NCBI GenBank assembly: GCA_963763205.1
Contig: CAVXNQ010000001.1
Coordinates: 62,001 to 126,000 of the forward strand
From: DDH964 sp963763205
Lineage (GTDB): Bacteria; Desulfobacterota; Desulfuromonadia; Desulfuromonadales; DDH964
Length of the DNA stretch: 64,000 nucleotides
Reading direction: 5' to 3'
Every line of letters starts with the position of its first letter. Position 1 is the stretch's first letter. The position numbers and the translations under genes are program-made. The notes under the pieces were generated by a model. The model saw only the letters and a program-made list of their open reading frames with translations. It had not been told where the DNA came from and did not search any database. Positions 9,169 through 20,795 of the stretch are shown in pieces.

Positions 9169-9942
9169 ATGGTGCCTGTCGGTCTGGTCGGCTGGGTCGT
9201 CGTGGTCGCCCTGGTGGCGATGATTCTGTTCAACGCGATCAAGGTCCTGATGGAATACGAGCGCGGGGTGGTCTTTCGCATGGGCCGGTTTTCCGGGGTC
9301 AAGGGCCCGGGGCTGCGACTGATCATCCCGGTCGTCGACAAACTGGTCAAGGTCAGCCTGCGCACCGTGGCCATGGACGTGCCGCCCCAGGACGTCATCA
9401 CCAAGGACAACGTCTCGGTGAAGGTCAACGCCGTCCTCTACTTCCGGGTGCTGGCGCCGGAAAAGGCATTGATCGAGGTCGAGAACTACCTTTACGCCAC
9501 CAGCCAGCTGGCCCAGACCTCGCTGCGCAGCGTGCTCGGCCAGCATGAAATGGACGAACTCCTCTCCCACCGCGACCGCATTAACCAGAATCTGCAGCAG
9601 ATCCTCGACCGCCAGACCGACCCCTGGGGGGTGAAGGTCTCCAACGTCGAGATCAAGCATGTCGACCTGCCGGCGGAAATGCAGCGGGCGATGGCCCGCC
9701 AGGCCGAGGCGGAACGGGAGCGGCGTTCCAAGGTGATCCACGCCGAAGGGGAGTTCCAGGCCTCGCAGAAACTGGCCGATGCCGCCAAGGTCATCTCCAC
9801 CGAAGTCGGGGCGCTCCAGCTGCGGTTTCTGCAGACGCTGACCGAAATCTCAGCGGAAAAGAATTCGACGATCATTTTTCCGATCCCCATCGACCTGATC
9901 AAGCCGTTTTTGGGTCGTGACAAACCGGCGGGCGGAGAGTGA
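9169..9942 (+). CDS. SPFH/band 7 (stomatin-like) membrane protein
   Basis: 257 residues. One N-terminal membrane helix (VGWVVVVALVAMILF) leads into a band 7/PHB domain with the signatures EYERGVVFRMGRF and QLAQTSLRSVLGQ, then an Ala/Glu-rich helix (about 175-215) typical of stomatin oligomerisation. The start at 9169 is chosen because ACGGAGG precedes it by five bases; an in-frame GTG at 9130 overlaps nfeD and lacks a binding site. It is expected to form ring-like membrane scaffolds and to be the partner or substrate of the upstream NfeD protease. Confidence 0.92.
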   Translation: MVPVGLVGWVVVVALVAMILFNAIKVLMEYERGVVFRMGRFSGVKGPGLRLIIPVVDKLVKVSLRTVAMDVPPQDVITKDNVSVKVNAVLYFRVLAPEKALIEVENYLYATSQLAQTSLRSVLGQHEMDELLSHRDRINQNLQQILDRQTDPWGVKVSNVEIKHVDLPAEMQRAMARQAEAERERRSKVIHAEGEFQASQKLADAAKVISTEVGALQLRFLQTLTEISAEKNSTIIFPIPIDLIKPFLGRDKPAGGE

Positions 9943-10094
9943 GGTTTCCCGGCCTGCAGGATTCTCCTCCTGCCATGAATTTTCCCCGTTGCGGGCGTGG
10001 AAAGCGGGGATTTCGAGATATCGAATTTATTGTGAATCAGAGTATTTTTTCCCCTGTAATTTCGCCATCTTATAATTTAAAACAATATTATATC

Positions 10095-10123
10095 TTGACA
10101 GTGCGAAACGGCTTTGGTTAGAT
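10095..10123 (+). promoter_or_regulatory. Candidate promoter for pyruvate carboxylase, in an AT-rich leader
   Basis: TTGACA (10095-10100), a 17-base spacer and TTAGAT (10118-10123). It lies inside a markedly AT-rich 300-base gap (9943-10256) in otherwise GC-rich DNA. The predicted message has an untranslated leader of roughly 125 bases before the pyc ATG, rich in A and T. No known riboswitch or biotin-repressor operator is recognisable in it. Confidence 0.5.
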
Positions 10124-10256
10124 GTGCCCCTCTAAAAATATGCGTAAGTGTTTATAATTGCTAAAAAATTTAATTACCGCTAAAACTTTATCGTCAGTTC
10201 ATTTGTTTGTTTTTTATTAAAAACGCCATAAGGGGAACGACTCTGGAGGAGGTTTG

Positions 10257-13711
<3,455 letters not shown>

Positions 13712-13736
13712 ACAGGTCTGGCGCAATTTGACATTC

Positions 13737-13765
13737 CGGGGCCGGCAATCTTGCCGGCCCCTTTT
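13737..13765 (+). terminator. Intrinsic terminator of pyc
   Basis: GGGGCCGGCA (13737-13746) and TGCCGGCCCC (13751-13760) form a perfect 10-bp stem with a four-base loop, followed directly by five Ts. It lies 26 bases after the pyc stop codon. Confidence 0.9.
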
Positions 13766-13858
13766 TGCGGCCGGCCTGGCCGAAGGGACAGGGGGCTGCG
13801 CCCGGACCCTCCGTGCCTTGCCTGCTGCCACAGTGCAAATTGTCGTAATCATGATATC

Positions 13859-13933
13859 GTCCCAAAAGTGAATGGGACCTGAAAACTGCAGGAGACAAAA
13901 AGCCCCGGTTCTGGTCCGGATTTTTGTCCCTCC
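13859..13933 (+). promoter_or_regulatory. Two inverted repeats upstream of the sugar ABC operon
   Basis: GTCCCA (13859-13864) and TGGGAC (13873-13878) form one short hairpin. About 12 bases on, GGAGACAAAAA (13891-13901) pairs imperfectly with TTTTTGTCCCTCC (13921-13933) around a CCGG-containing loop. The first could be an operator and the second an attenuator-like hairpin ending in T-rich sequence. The function is inferred from position only. Confidence 0.35.
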
Positions 13934-14055
13934 TTTAAATTAGCTTAAGCGCCTGGCACCCAGGAAGAACAACCATGATCCTGGCAGGAAACAGCGAAAT
14001 CAGGTCCCGGTTGGCTGTCGCGGCGGTTGCTGCGCTTGGCTCAGTTCGGGGGGTA

Positions 14056-15342
14056 ATGATGCGTGGCGTCCATTGGTTGCCGGGGCTGTGCCTGGCGCTG
14101 CTGCTGATCGGTTGTCAGGAACAAAGTAAGGCGCACCTGACCTTCGCCGTAGGCGGGGCCCCGGCTGAACTCGACGTGTGGGAGGAGCTCCTGCACCAGT
14201 TCACTGAGCAATCCGGCATCGCCGTGGAGATGCTGCGCCAGCCAACCGACTCGAACCAGCGTCGCCAGGGGCTGCTGATACCCCTCAAGGCCCGCCAGCC
14301 CGATCCCGACGTTTTTCTCATGGATGTTGTTTGGCTGGCCCAGTTCTCCGCCTCCGACTGGCTCCGTCCCCTCGACGAGTCCGCTGCGGCCCATTTTTTT
14401 CCGCGGGTGTTGGACTTGGTCGACCGCCATGACGGGCGGCTGGTGGCTCTGCCCGTCAATGTCGATGCCGGCCTCCTCTACTTTCGCACCGATCTGCTGC
14501 AGCGCTACGGCTTTTCCACACCGCCAGCCACATGGGAGGACCTTGCACGGCAGGCCAAAACCGTGCAACAGGGGGAACGCGCCAAACATCCCGGTTTCTG
14601 GGGTTACGTCTGGCAGGGGGCGGAATACGAAGGGTTGATCTGCGACTACCTGGAAGTGGCTGCCTCCAACGGCGGCGGGCTGGCCGAAAAGGGACGCTTG
14701 GTCCTCGATCGTCCCGGCAACCGCACGGCCCTGACCCTGTTGTCCGGGTTCATCCACCAGGCTTCGATCTCGCCGCCCAACACCTATACCCAGATGAAGG
14801 AGGAACAGGTTCGCGAGATCTTCCAGAGTGGCCGGGCCCTCTTCGAGCGGAACTGGCCCTACGCCTGGCCCCTGCACCAGGCCGAAGGTTCGCCGGTGGC
14901 GGGCAGGACCGGCATCGCGCCGCTTCCCCACGCCCCGGGTGAATCCTCGGCAGCCACCCTGGGGGGCTGGCATGTCGGCATCTCGCGCTACAGCGACGCA
15001 CCGGAGCAGGCCCAGGCACTGGTGCGTTTCATTACCTCCTTTGCAGTGCAGAAACAGATGGCCCTGCGCCTGGGCTGGAATCCGGGTCGAACCGACGTTT
15101 ACGCCGACCCGGAGGTCCTTGCCGCGCTTCCCTACCTGGAGCAGTTGCGGGGGATCTTCGCCCATGCCGTGGCCCGGCCGGTCCTTCCTTACTACACCCA
15201 GGTCTCGCAGGTTATGCAGCGCCACCTGAACGCGGCGCTGGCCGGCTGGGTCGCGCCGGAGCAGGCGCTCAAGCAGGCCCAGGCGGAGATCGACGCGCTC
15301 ACGGTCCGCTATCACCCGCACCAGCCCGGGAGGTTGCCGTGA
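14056..15342 (+). CDS. ABC transporter sugar-binding lipoprotein
   Basis: 428 residues. A lipoprotein signal peptide ends in the lipobox LLIGC, so the protein is anchored by lipid in the periplasm. The rest fits the family 1 extracellular solute-binding fold (MalE/ThuE/LpqY-like), with YFRTDLLQRYGF and GGWHVGISRYS in the conserved positions. It captures an oligosaccharide or disaccharide for the downstream permeases; the exact sugar (maltose, trehalose or a related sugar) cannot be told from sequence. An in-frame ATG at 13975 with AGGAAG upstream would add 27 residues before the signal peptide; I prefer 14056 because it gives a normal signal peptide. Confidence 0.85.
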   Translation: MMRGVHWLPGLCLALLLIGCQEQSKAHLTFAVGGAPAELDVWEELLHQFTEQSGIAVEMLRQPTDSNQRRQGLLIPLKARQPDPDVFLMDVVWLAQFSASDWLRPLDESAAAHFFPRVLDLVDRHDGRLVALPVNVDAGLLYFRTDLLQRYGFSTPPATWEDLARQAKTVQQGERAKHPGFWGYVWQGAEYEGLICDYLEVAASNGGGLAEKGRLVLDRPGNRTALTLLSGFIHQASISPPNTYTQMKEEQVREIFQSGRALFERNWPYAWPLHQAEGSPVAGRTGIAPLPHAPGESSAATLGGWHVGISRYSDAPEQAQALVRFITSFAVQKQMALRLGWNPGRTDVYADPEVLAALPYLEQLRGIFAHAVARPVLPYYTQVSQVMQRHLNAALAGWVAPEQALKQAQAEIDALTVRYHPHQPGRLP

Positions 15343-16214
15343 AATTCGAGCGCGAAGGCAGGACCGGCCTCCTCTTTCTGTTGCCGCTGCTGCTGACGGT
15401 TCTGCTCTTCATCGCCGTACCGGTGGCGGGCACCATCTACGACAGCTTCTTCCGCGATGTGACCTTTCTCCCCCAGCAATTCCTGGGGTTGGAGAACTAC
15501 CGGGTGCTGCTCGTCGACCATGTCTTCTTCCAGTCGCTGGGCTTCACCCTGCTCTTTGCCCTCGCCTCGGTGCCGCTTGAGGTGGTGATGGGGCTTCTGT
15601 TTGCCCTGATTCTCAACCGCCCCCTGCCAGTTCGCGGCTTGCTGCGGGCCGCTATCCTCGTTCCTTGGGCGATCCCGGCGGCCGTCTCCGGCCGGGTCTT
15701 CGAGCTGATCTACAACTTCAGCTACGGCCTCGCCAACTACCTGGTGCTGGCCTTCGGCCTGAGCGATCAGCCGGTGAACTGGCTCGGTACCAGCTACGGT
15801 GCCTTCGCCGCCCTGGTCTTCGCCGACGCCTGGCGAACCACCCCCTTCGTAGCGATCATCCTCCTTGCCGGTCTGGTGGTCCTCCCGGAAGACCTCTACC
15901 GCCAGGCAACCATCGATGGTGCCGGCAGCCTGCAGCAGTTTTTACGCGTCACCCTGCCGCTGCTCAAACCGGTGTTGATCGTGGCCTTGCTGTTTCGCAC
16001 CATCGACGCCCTGCGTATCTTCGATGTCATCTACGTCATCACCGCCGGCGGACCAGGCGGCAGCACCAACGCCCTGTCCCTCTACAGTTACCAATACTTC
16101 CTCTCCGGGGATTTCGGCTACGGCGCGACTATTTCGGTGGTCCTCTTTGCCATCGCCCTTCTCCTCGCCATCCTTTACGTGCGGGTGAGTGGCTTCGGGA
16201 AGGAACCGACATGA
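15339..16214 (+). CDS. Sugar ABC transporter permease (MalF/UgpA type)
   Basis: 291 residues with six predicted membrane helices. The EAA loop that docks the ATPase is visible (YRQATIDGAGSLQQFLRVTLPLLKP, about residues 186-210). It is the first of two membrane subunits of the importer. The GTG start overlaps the stop of the binding-protein gene (GTGA) and its own stop overlaps the next ATG, so all four genes are translationally coupled. Confidence 0.9.
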   Translation: MKFEREGRTGLLFLLPLLLTVLLFIAVPVAGTIYDSFFRDVTFLPQQFLGLENYRVLLVDHVFFQSLGFTLLFALASVPLEVVMGLLFALILNRPLPVRGLLRAAILVPWAIPAAVSGRVFELIYNFSYGLANYLVLAFGLSDQPVNWLGTSYGAFAALVFADAWRTTPFVAIILLAGLVVLPEDLYRQATIDGAGSLQQFLRVTLPLLKPVLIVALLFRTIDALRIFDVIYVITAGGPGGSTNALSLYSYQYFLSGDFGYGATISVVLFAIALLLAILYVRVSGFGKEPT

Positions 16215-17041
16215 GGACCTCCGCCCTCAAGTCCCTGCTGACCCTGGGAGGGGTCCTTTTTCTGTTGCTCTTCTGCCTGTTCCCCTTCGGCTACATGGTG
16301 CTGACCGGTCTCGCCGAACGGCCCGATTTTTTACGCCGGCAGCAGAGGCTGAGCTTCACTCTCGACCATTTCCGGGACATCCTTACCACGCCATCGCTGC
16401 ACTTTCTCGACTACCTGCGCAACAGTCTGGTGGTCTCTTTTGTCAGCGCCGCCTGTGCGGTGGCGATCGCTGCCCTGGCGGCTTATGCCCTGACCCGGTT
16501 GCGCATCCCCGGCAAGAGGCCGCTCCTCTTCGGCATTCTCGCCATCTCGCTCTTTCCGCAGGTGAGCCTGGTCAGCTATCTCTTCAAGCTGATGATCGGC
16601 CTCGGCTGGATCAACACCTACCCGGCTCTGATTTTTCCCTACATCGCCTGGACTCTTCCCCTCACTTTGTGGATCCTGGTGAGCTACTTCGCCCAGATTC
16701 CCCTCGACCTCGACCGGGCGGCCCGGGTCGACGGCTGCTCGTTGCTGCAGATCCTGCGACGGGTGATCCTGCCGGTGGCCGCGCCGGGGATCTTCTCCAC
16801 CTTTTTGCTCGCCTTCATCTTCGCCTTCAACGAGTTTCTCTTTGCCCTGATGCTGACCACCGACTACCAGGCCCGTACCATCCCGGTGGGAATCGCCCTT
16901 TTCCAGGGACTTCACGGAGAGATTCCCTGGGGGCTGATCATGGCTGCGTCAGTCTTCACCACCCTGCCGGTAGTGGCGGTGGCGCTCTTCTTCCAGCGCC
17001 GTATCGTGCAGGGGCTGACCCGGGGGGCGGTGAAGGGATGA
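16211..17041 (+). CDS. Sugar ABC transporter permease (MalG/UgpE type)
   Basis: 276 residues and six predicted membrane helices. The EAA motif is DLDRAARVDGCSLLQILRRV, followed by ILPVAAPG, at about residues 172-200. It pairs with the upstream MalF-like subunit. The ATG at 16211 overlaps the preceding stop (ATGA); the frame is open well upstream but only as overlap with the neighbouring gene. Confidence 0.9.
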   Translation: MRTSALKSLLTLGGVLFLLLFCLFPFGYMVLTGLAERPDFLRRQQRLSFTLDHFRDILTTPSLHFLDYLRNSLVVSFVSAACAVAIAALAAYALTRLRIPGKRPLLFGILAISLFPQVSLVSYLFKLMIGLGWINTYPALIFPYIAWTLPLTLWILVSYFAQIPLDLDRAARVDGCSLLQILRRVILPVAAPGIFSTFLLAFIFAFNEFLFALMLTTDYQARTIPVGIALFQGLHGEIPWGLIMAASVFTTLPVVAVALFFQRRIVQGLTRGAVKG

Positions 17042-18135
17042 GACTCGAACTGAGACAACTCGGGAAACACTTTGTTACGCGCCATGGCAGGGTCGACGCC
17101 CTCACCGGCATCGATCTGACCATCGAGGACGGTGAATTCTTCGTCCTGCTCGGTCCTTCCGGGTGTGGTAAGTCGACCCTGCTCAACCTGCTGGCCGGCC
17201 TGGAGCGCCCCACCAGCGGGGAGCTCCGCTTCGCCGGGGAGGTCGTCGCTGCCGCCGGTTACAGGGCCTGGCGTTCCCCACCGGAGCGGGACGTGGCCAT
17301 GGTCTTCCAGAGCTACGCCCTCTACCCCCACCTCAGCGTTTACGGAAACATCGCCTTCCCCCTGGAAGTGGGAAGGAAAACCTCAAAAACGGGGATTGAT
17401 GCAGCGGTGCGGACGATTGCCGATACGCTGCAGATCGAGGAACTCCTCCCGGCGCGTCCGGCCGAGCTTTCCGGGGGGCAGCGGCAGCGGGTGGCCATCG
17501 CTCGCGCCCTGGTGCGCAAGCCCCGGCTCTTCCTGCTTGACGAGCCACTCTCCAATCTCGATGCCCAGCTGCGGGCCGAAACCCGGGTAGAACTCAAACG
17601 CCTGCAGCAGGAGTTGGGAGTAACCACGGTCTACGTCACCCACGACCAAGTGGAGGCGATGACCCTAGGCCAGCGCATCGCCGTCCTGCGCCAGGGGCGC
17701 CTCGAACAGGTCGGCGATGCCCAGGAGCTCTACTGGCGCCCGGCCAACCCCTTCGTCGGCCGATTCGTCGGGGCGCCGCAGATGAATCTGCTTAAAGCAC
17801 ATTGGCGGCGGGATGGGGATGCCGTTCGGCTGAACCTGGGTGGGCAGGAACTGGTATTGACCGGAATGGACACCACGCTTTTTGTCGATCGGCAGGCGGG
17901 ACCGTGCCTCGCCGGCTGGCGCCCCGAGCACCTGCATCTGGAAGCGGAGGGGAAAGGGCCGGTTTTGGTCGGCAGGGCCGGGCTCAGTGAGCCGTTGGGC
18001 CGGGAATACCTGGTTCATGTCAATCTGGATGGGGCCGAATTGACGGTCCTTGAGGATGGCCGGCCTCCTGCCGCTGGAGAAACGGTGCGGATCTGGCCGG
18101 AGCCGGAACGTTTGCACCTCTTCGCGCTGCCCTGA
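17038..18135 (+). CDS. Sugar ABC transporter ATPase (MalK/UgpC type)
   Basis: 365 residues. Walker A is GPSGCGKST, the Q-loop MVFQSYALYPH, the signature LSGGQRQRVAIARAL, Walker B LFLLDEPLSNLDAQLR, and the switch His is in YVTHDQVEAMTL. The C-terminal TOBE/OB extension (about 240-365) is typical of the MalK class of sugar importers and often has a regulatory role. The ATG overlaps the permease stop. It is the last gene of the operon; a 7-bp GC hairpin without a T-tract lies at 18153-18181. Confidence 0.92.
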   Translation: MRLELRQLGKHFVTRHGRVDALTGIDLTIEDGEFFVLLGPSGCGKSTLLNLLAGLERPTSGELRFAGEVVAAAGYRAWRSPPERDVAMVFQSYALYPHLSVYGNIAFPLEVGRKTSKTGIDAAVRTIADTLQIEELLPARPAELSGGQRQRVAIARALVRKPRLFLLDEPLSNLDAQLRAETRVELKRLQQELGVTTVYVTHDQVEAMTLGQRIAVLRQGRLEQVGDAQELYWRPANPFVGRFVGAPQMNLLKAHWRRDGDAVRLNLGGQELVLTGMDTTLFVDRQAGPCLAGWRPEHLHLEAEGKGPVLVGRAGLSEPLGREYLVHVNLDGAELTVLEDGRPPAAGETVRIWPEPERLHLFALP

Positions 18136-18199
18136 AGGCAGGCCGGAAGCAAGGGGCGAGCCGCTTTGGGTCAGTCGCCCCGGCATCATCTCGCAATGC

Positions 18200-18228
18200 T
18201 TGACACGGGGTTGACTATAGACTTAATC
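18200..18228 (+). promoter_or_regulatory. Weak promoter candidate upstream of the chemoreceptor gene
   Basis: TTGACA (18200-18205), a 17-base spacer and TTAATC (18223-18228). The -35 is perfect but the -10 is poor. I could not find a convincing sigma28 motif in this gap, which chemoreceptor genes sometimes have. Confidence 0.35.
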
Positions 18229-18367
18229 TCCCCGGTAATACCAATTAAAGGCCTGACCCTTCCGCCTGGGAGGAACAAACCGTCAATCACCTTTCGCGGC
18301 TGCCGGTTTGGCCACCTGCACTTTCCATGATAATGGGGCGAACCGCCCCCCATCCCCGGAGTTGGAC

Positions 18368-20611
18368 ATGTTCAGTTGGATAACCCGCCGTATCTCCCTG
18401 AAAATCGTTTTCGCCCTGGTCATCGTCCTGACTCTGATCATGACGGCCGCGACCTTCGTTCTGGCGCGGCGCCAGGCCGAAACTCTGCGTGCGAACCTGC
18501 TGGGCAAGGCGAAGATTCTCGCCCTGACCGGCGCCAAGGGGATGGAGGGAACCCTTGATGAGGCCATCGACAGTGGCCGCCTCACCGAGGCGCAGCTTTT
18601 CGATGTGAACTATGTCCCCATTCCCGGCACCGACCCGCCCAAGTACCATACCGCCTACGACTCCTTTCTCGATCAACGGATTGCCGGGGAAGAAGACGCC
18701 TTCCTTGAGGACGGCAGCCTGGTCTATGCCGTGCTGGTCGACCGTAACGGTTACCTTCCCACCCACAATGCCCGCTACGCCAAACCGTTGACCGGCGATC
18801 GGCAGCAGGACAAGGTCGGCAACCGGACCAAGCGGTTCTTCAACAATCCGGTCGAACTGGCCGCCGCCCGGAACCGCGAAGGAGTGCTGGTGCAGGTTTA
18901 CCAGCGCGACACCGGCGAAACTCTGTGGGATTTGTCGGCGCCGGTATCCGTCAAGGGGAAACCCTGGGGGGCTTTCCGCGTCGGCGTCTCGATCGGCCAA
19001 ACCGAGATGGCCATCGCCGGGTTGCGCAACTCGGTGGCCACGGCGATGCTGCTGGTCCTGGTAATCGCTTCACTGACCATCTATATCGTCGTGGTGCGTC
19101 TGACCCGGCCGTTGCAGGAACTGACGACGTTGGCGGAACGGGTTGCGGAGGAGCAACTTGAGGAGACGATCGCGGTGCGTTCCGGCGACGAGATTGGCAA
19201 ATTGGCGGCGGCGTTCAACAAGATGACCCAAGTGATCTTGAAAAATCTGAAGGGTGAGATTGAACGCAGCAGCCATCTGATCGCCGGCGTCAAGGAGGCC
19301 ATTCAGCAGATCTCCAGCAGCGCCAACGAGTTGATGGCCATCTCGACGCAGCAATCCGCGGGGGCGACACAGCAATCCGCCGCGGTCCAGGAGGCGACGA
19401 CGACCTCCGAAGAAATTGCCGTGACGGCGAAGCAGGTGGCGGGGAACGCCCTGCAGGTGGAGACCCAGGCCCGGCAGACCCATGCTGCCTGTGGCAGCGG
19501 AATCGAGGCGGTTAACGACGCCGTCAGCGGAATGGGCGCCCTCAAGGGGCAGGTGCAGTCGGTGGCCGCGGCGATGGTCCAGCTTGGCGAAAACTCACAG
19601 AAGATCGGCGGTATTGTCGACATCATCGATGAGATCTCCGATCAGACCAACCTGTTGGCGCTCAACGCCGCCATCGAGGCGGCCGGGGCCGGGGAGGCGG
19701 GCAAGCGCTTCTCGATCGTGGCCGGTGAAGTCAAACGTCTGGCGGAGCGGACGGTGCTCGCCACGCGGCAGATCAAGGAGCTGATCGAGGAGATTCAGAA
19801 GGCGACCAACAGCACGATCATTCTCTCCGAAGAGGGGACCAAGGGGGTGGACGCGGCCAATGTCCTCGTATCCCGGGTGTCGACAGCGCTTGCCAACATT
19901 ATTGCCATGGTTCAGGAGACGATGTCGGCGGCCCAGGAGATCAAGCTCTCGACCCAGCAACAAATGACGGCGAGCGAGCAGATGGCCGAGACCGTGGTCG
20001 AGGTGCGGGACGTTGCACATCAGGTGGCGGCCGGCGCCGAGGAAACTGCCCAGGCGATCGCCGAGCTGACCACCCTGGCGGAAAACCTGCGTGACCAGCT
20101 AGAGCAGGGGCTGCAGGAGAAAGGACAGATGAAGGCGGCCGAGGGTGCCAGGATGATGGAGCGGATTCTTGCCGATACCGTCCGTAGCGGCCGCTTTAAG
20201 CTGGAGGAACTCTTCGACGAGAACTACGTGCCGATCCCGGGGACGGACCCGCCCAAATTCCACACCCGCTACGACACCTTCCTCGACGAGCGTATCACCA
20301 AGCTCCAGGACTCCCTCCTGGAGGACGTGCAGGTGGTTTACGCGGTCCTCGTCGACCGCAACGGCTACCTGCCGACCCACAACAGTCGTTACTGCAAGCC
20401 GTTGACCGGCAATCGGGAGAAGGATCTCGCCGGGAATCGCACCAAGCGCTTCTTCGACAGCCCGGTCGAACTGGCCGCGGCCCGCAATACCGAAGGGGTC
20501 CTGGTCCAGGTTTACCACCGCGACACCGGCGAGAAAATGTGGGACATCTCCGCTCCTGTGAGCATCGATGGCAGGCACTGGGGGGCGTTCCGCATCGGTT
20601 ACTGCATGTAA
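18368..20611 (+). CDS. Methyl-accepting chemotaxis protein with duplicated sensor domain
   Basis: 747 residues. Helix 1 (about 11-32) and helix 2 (about 205-228) bracket a periplasmic domain; a HAMP and a long cytoplasmic coiled coil follow. The signalling tip is at about residues 418-457 (QTNLLALNAAIEAAGAGEAG, then SIVAGEVKRLAERT). After the signalling domain, residues about 590-747 repeat the periplasmic domain. Both copies share NYVPIPGTDPPK, VYAVLVDRNGYLPTHN, KPLTG, GNRTKRFF and PVELAAARN, and by my count are about three-quarters identical over some 130 residues. One copy should face the periplasm and the other the cytoplasm. There is no CheR-tethering pentapeptide at the end. The start at 18368 opens the membrane helix; a longer frame upstream has no support. 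Confidence 0.93.
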   Translation: MFSWITRRISLKIVFALVIVLTLIMTAATFVLARRQAETLRANLLGKAKILALTGAKGMEGTLDEAIDSGRLTEAQLFDVNYVPIPGTDPPKYHTAYDSFLDQRIAGEEDAFLEDGSLVYAVLVDRNGYLPTHNARYAKPLTGDRQQDKVGNRTKRFFNNPVELAAARNREGVLVQVYQRDTGETLWDLSAPVSVKGKPWGAFRVGVSIGQTEMAIAGLRNSVATAMLLVLVIASLTIYIVVVRLTRPLQELTTLAERVAEEQLEETIAVRSGDEIGKLAAAFNKMTQVILKNLKGEIERSSHLIAGVKEAIQQISSSANELMAISTQQSAGATQQSAAVQEATTTSEEIAVTAKQVAGNALQVETQARQTHAACGSGIEAVNDAVSGMGALKGQVQSVAAAMVQLGENSQKIGGIVDIIDEISDQTNLLALNAAIEAAGAGEAGKRFSIVAGEVKRLAERTVLATRQIKELIEEIQKATNSTIILSEEGTKGVDAANVLVSRVSTALANIIAMVQETMSAAQEIKLSTQQQMTASEQMAETVVEVRDVAHQVAAGAEETAQAIAELTTLAENLRDQLEQGLQEKGQMKAAEGARMMERILADTVRSGRFKLEELFDENYVPIPGTDPPKFHTRYDTFLDERITKLQDSLLEDVQVVYAVLVDRNGYLPTHNSRYCKPLTGNREKDLAGNRTKRFFDSPVELAAARNTEGVLVQVYHRDTGEKMWDISAPVSIDGRHWGAFRIGYCM

Positions 20612-20632
20612 TTCATGGAGCGATGCCACGAG

Positions 20633-20661
20633 ACCCGGTTGCGGAAAGGCACTGCAACCGG
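20633..20661 (+). terminator. Hairpin downstream of the chemoreceptor gene
   Basis: CCCGGTTGC (20633-20641) pairs perfectly with GCAACCGGG (20653-20661) across an 11-base loop, 22 bases after the stop codon. There is no T-tract, so it may be a weak terminator or an mRNA 3' stabiliser. The rest of the gap to 20795 shows nothing else. Confidence 0.4.
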
Positions 20662-20795
20662 GAGGAACGCAGGCGGGGCGTTGCTTAACACCCTGACCAA
20701 TGGGATATCGCCCCGCTTTGCCGGGGGATAATCACTTCCTAAAAATCGACTCGAACATCCCAAGGTGGGCACCATATCCAGGCCAGTCGGGTCGG

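Noticed and set aside
18242..18275. Sigma28 promoter for the chemoreceptor gene
   Set aside because: A TAAA is followed about 18 bases later by GCCTGGGA rather than GCCGATAA; the match is too poor.
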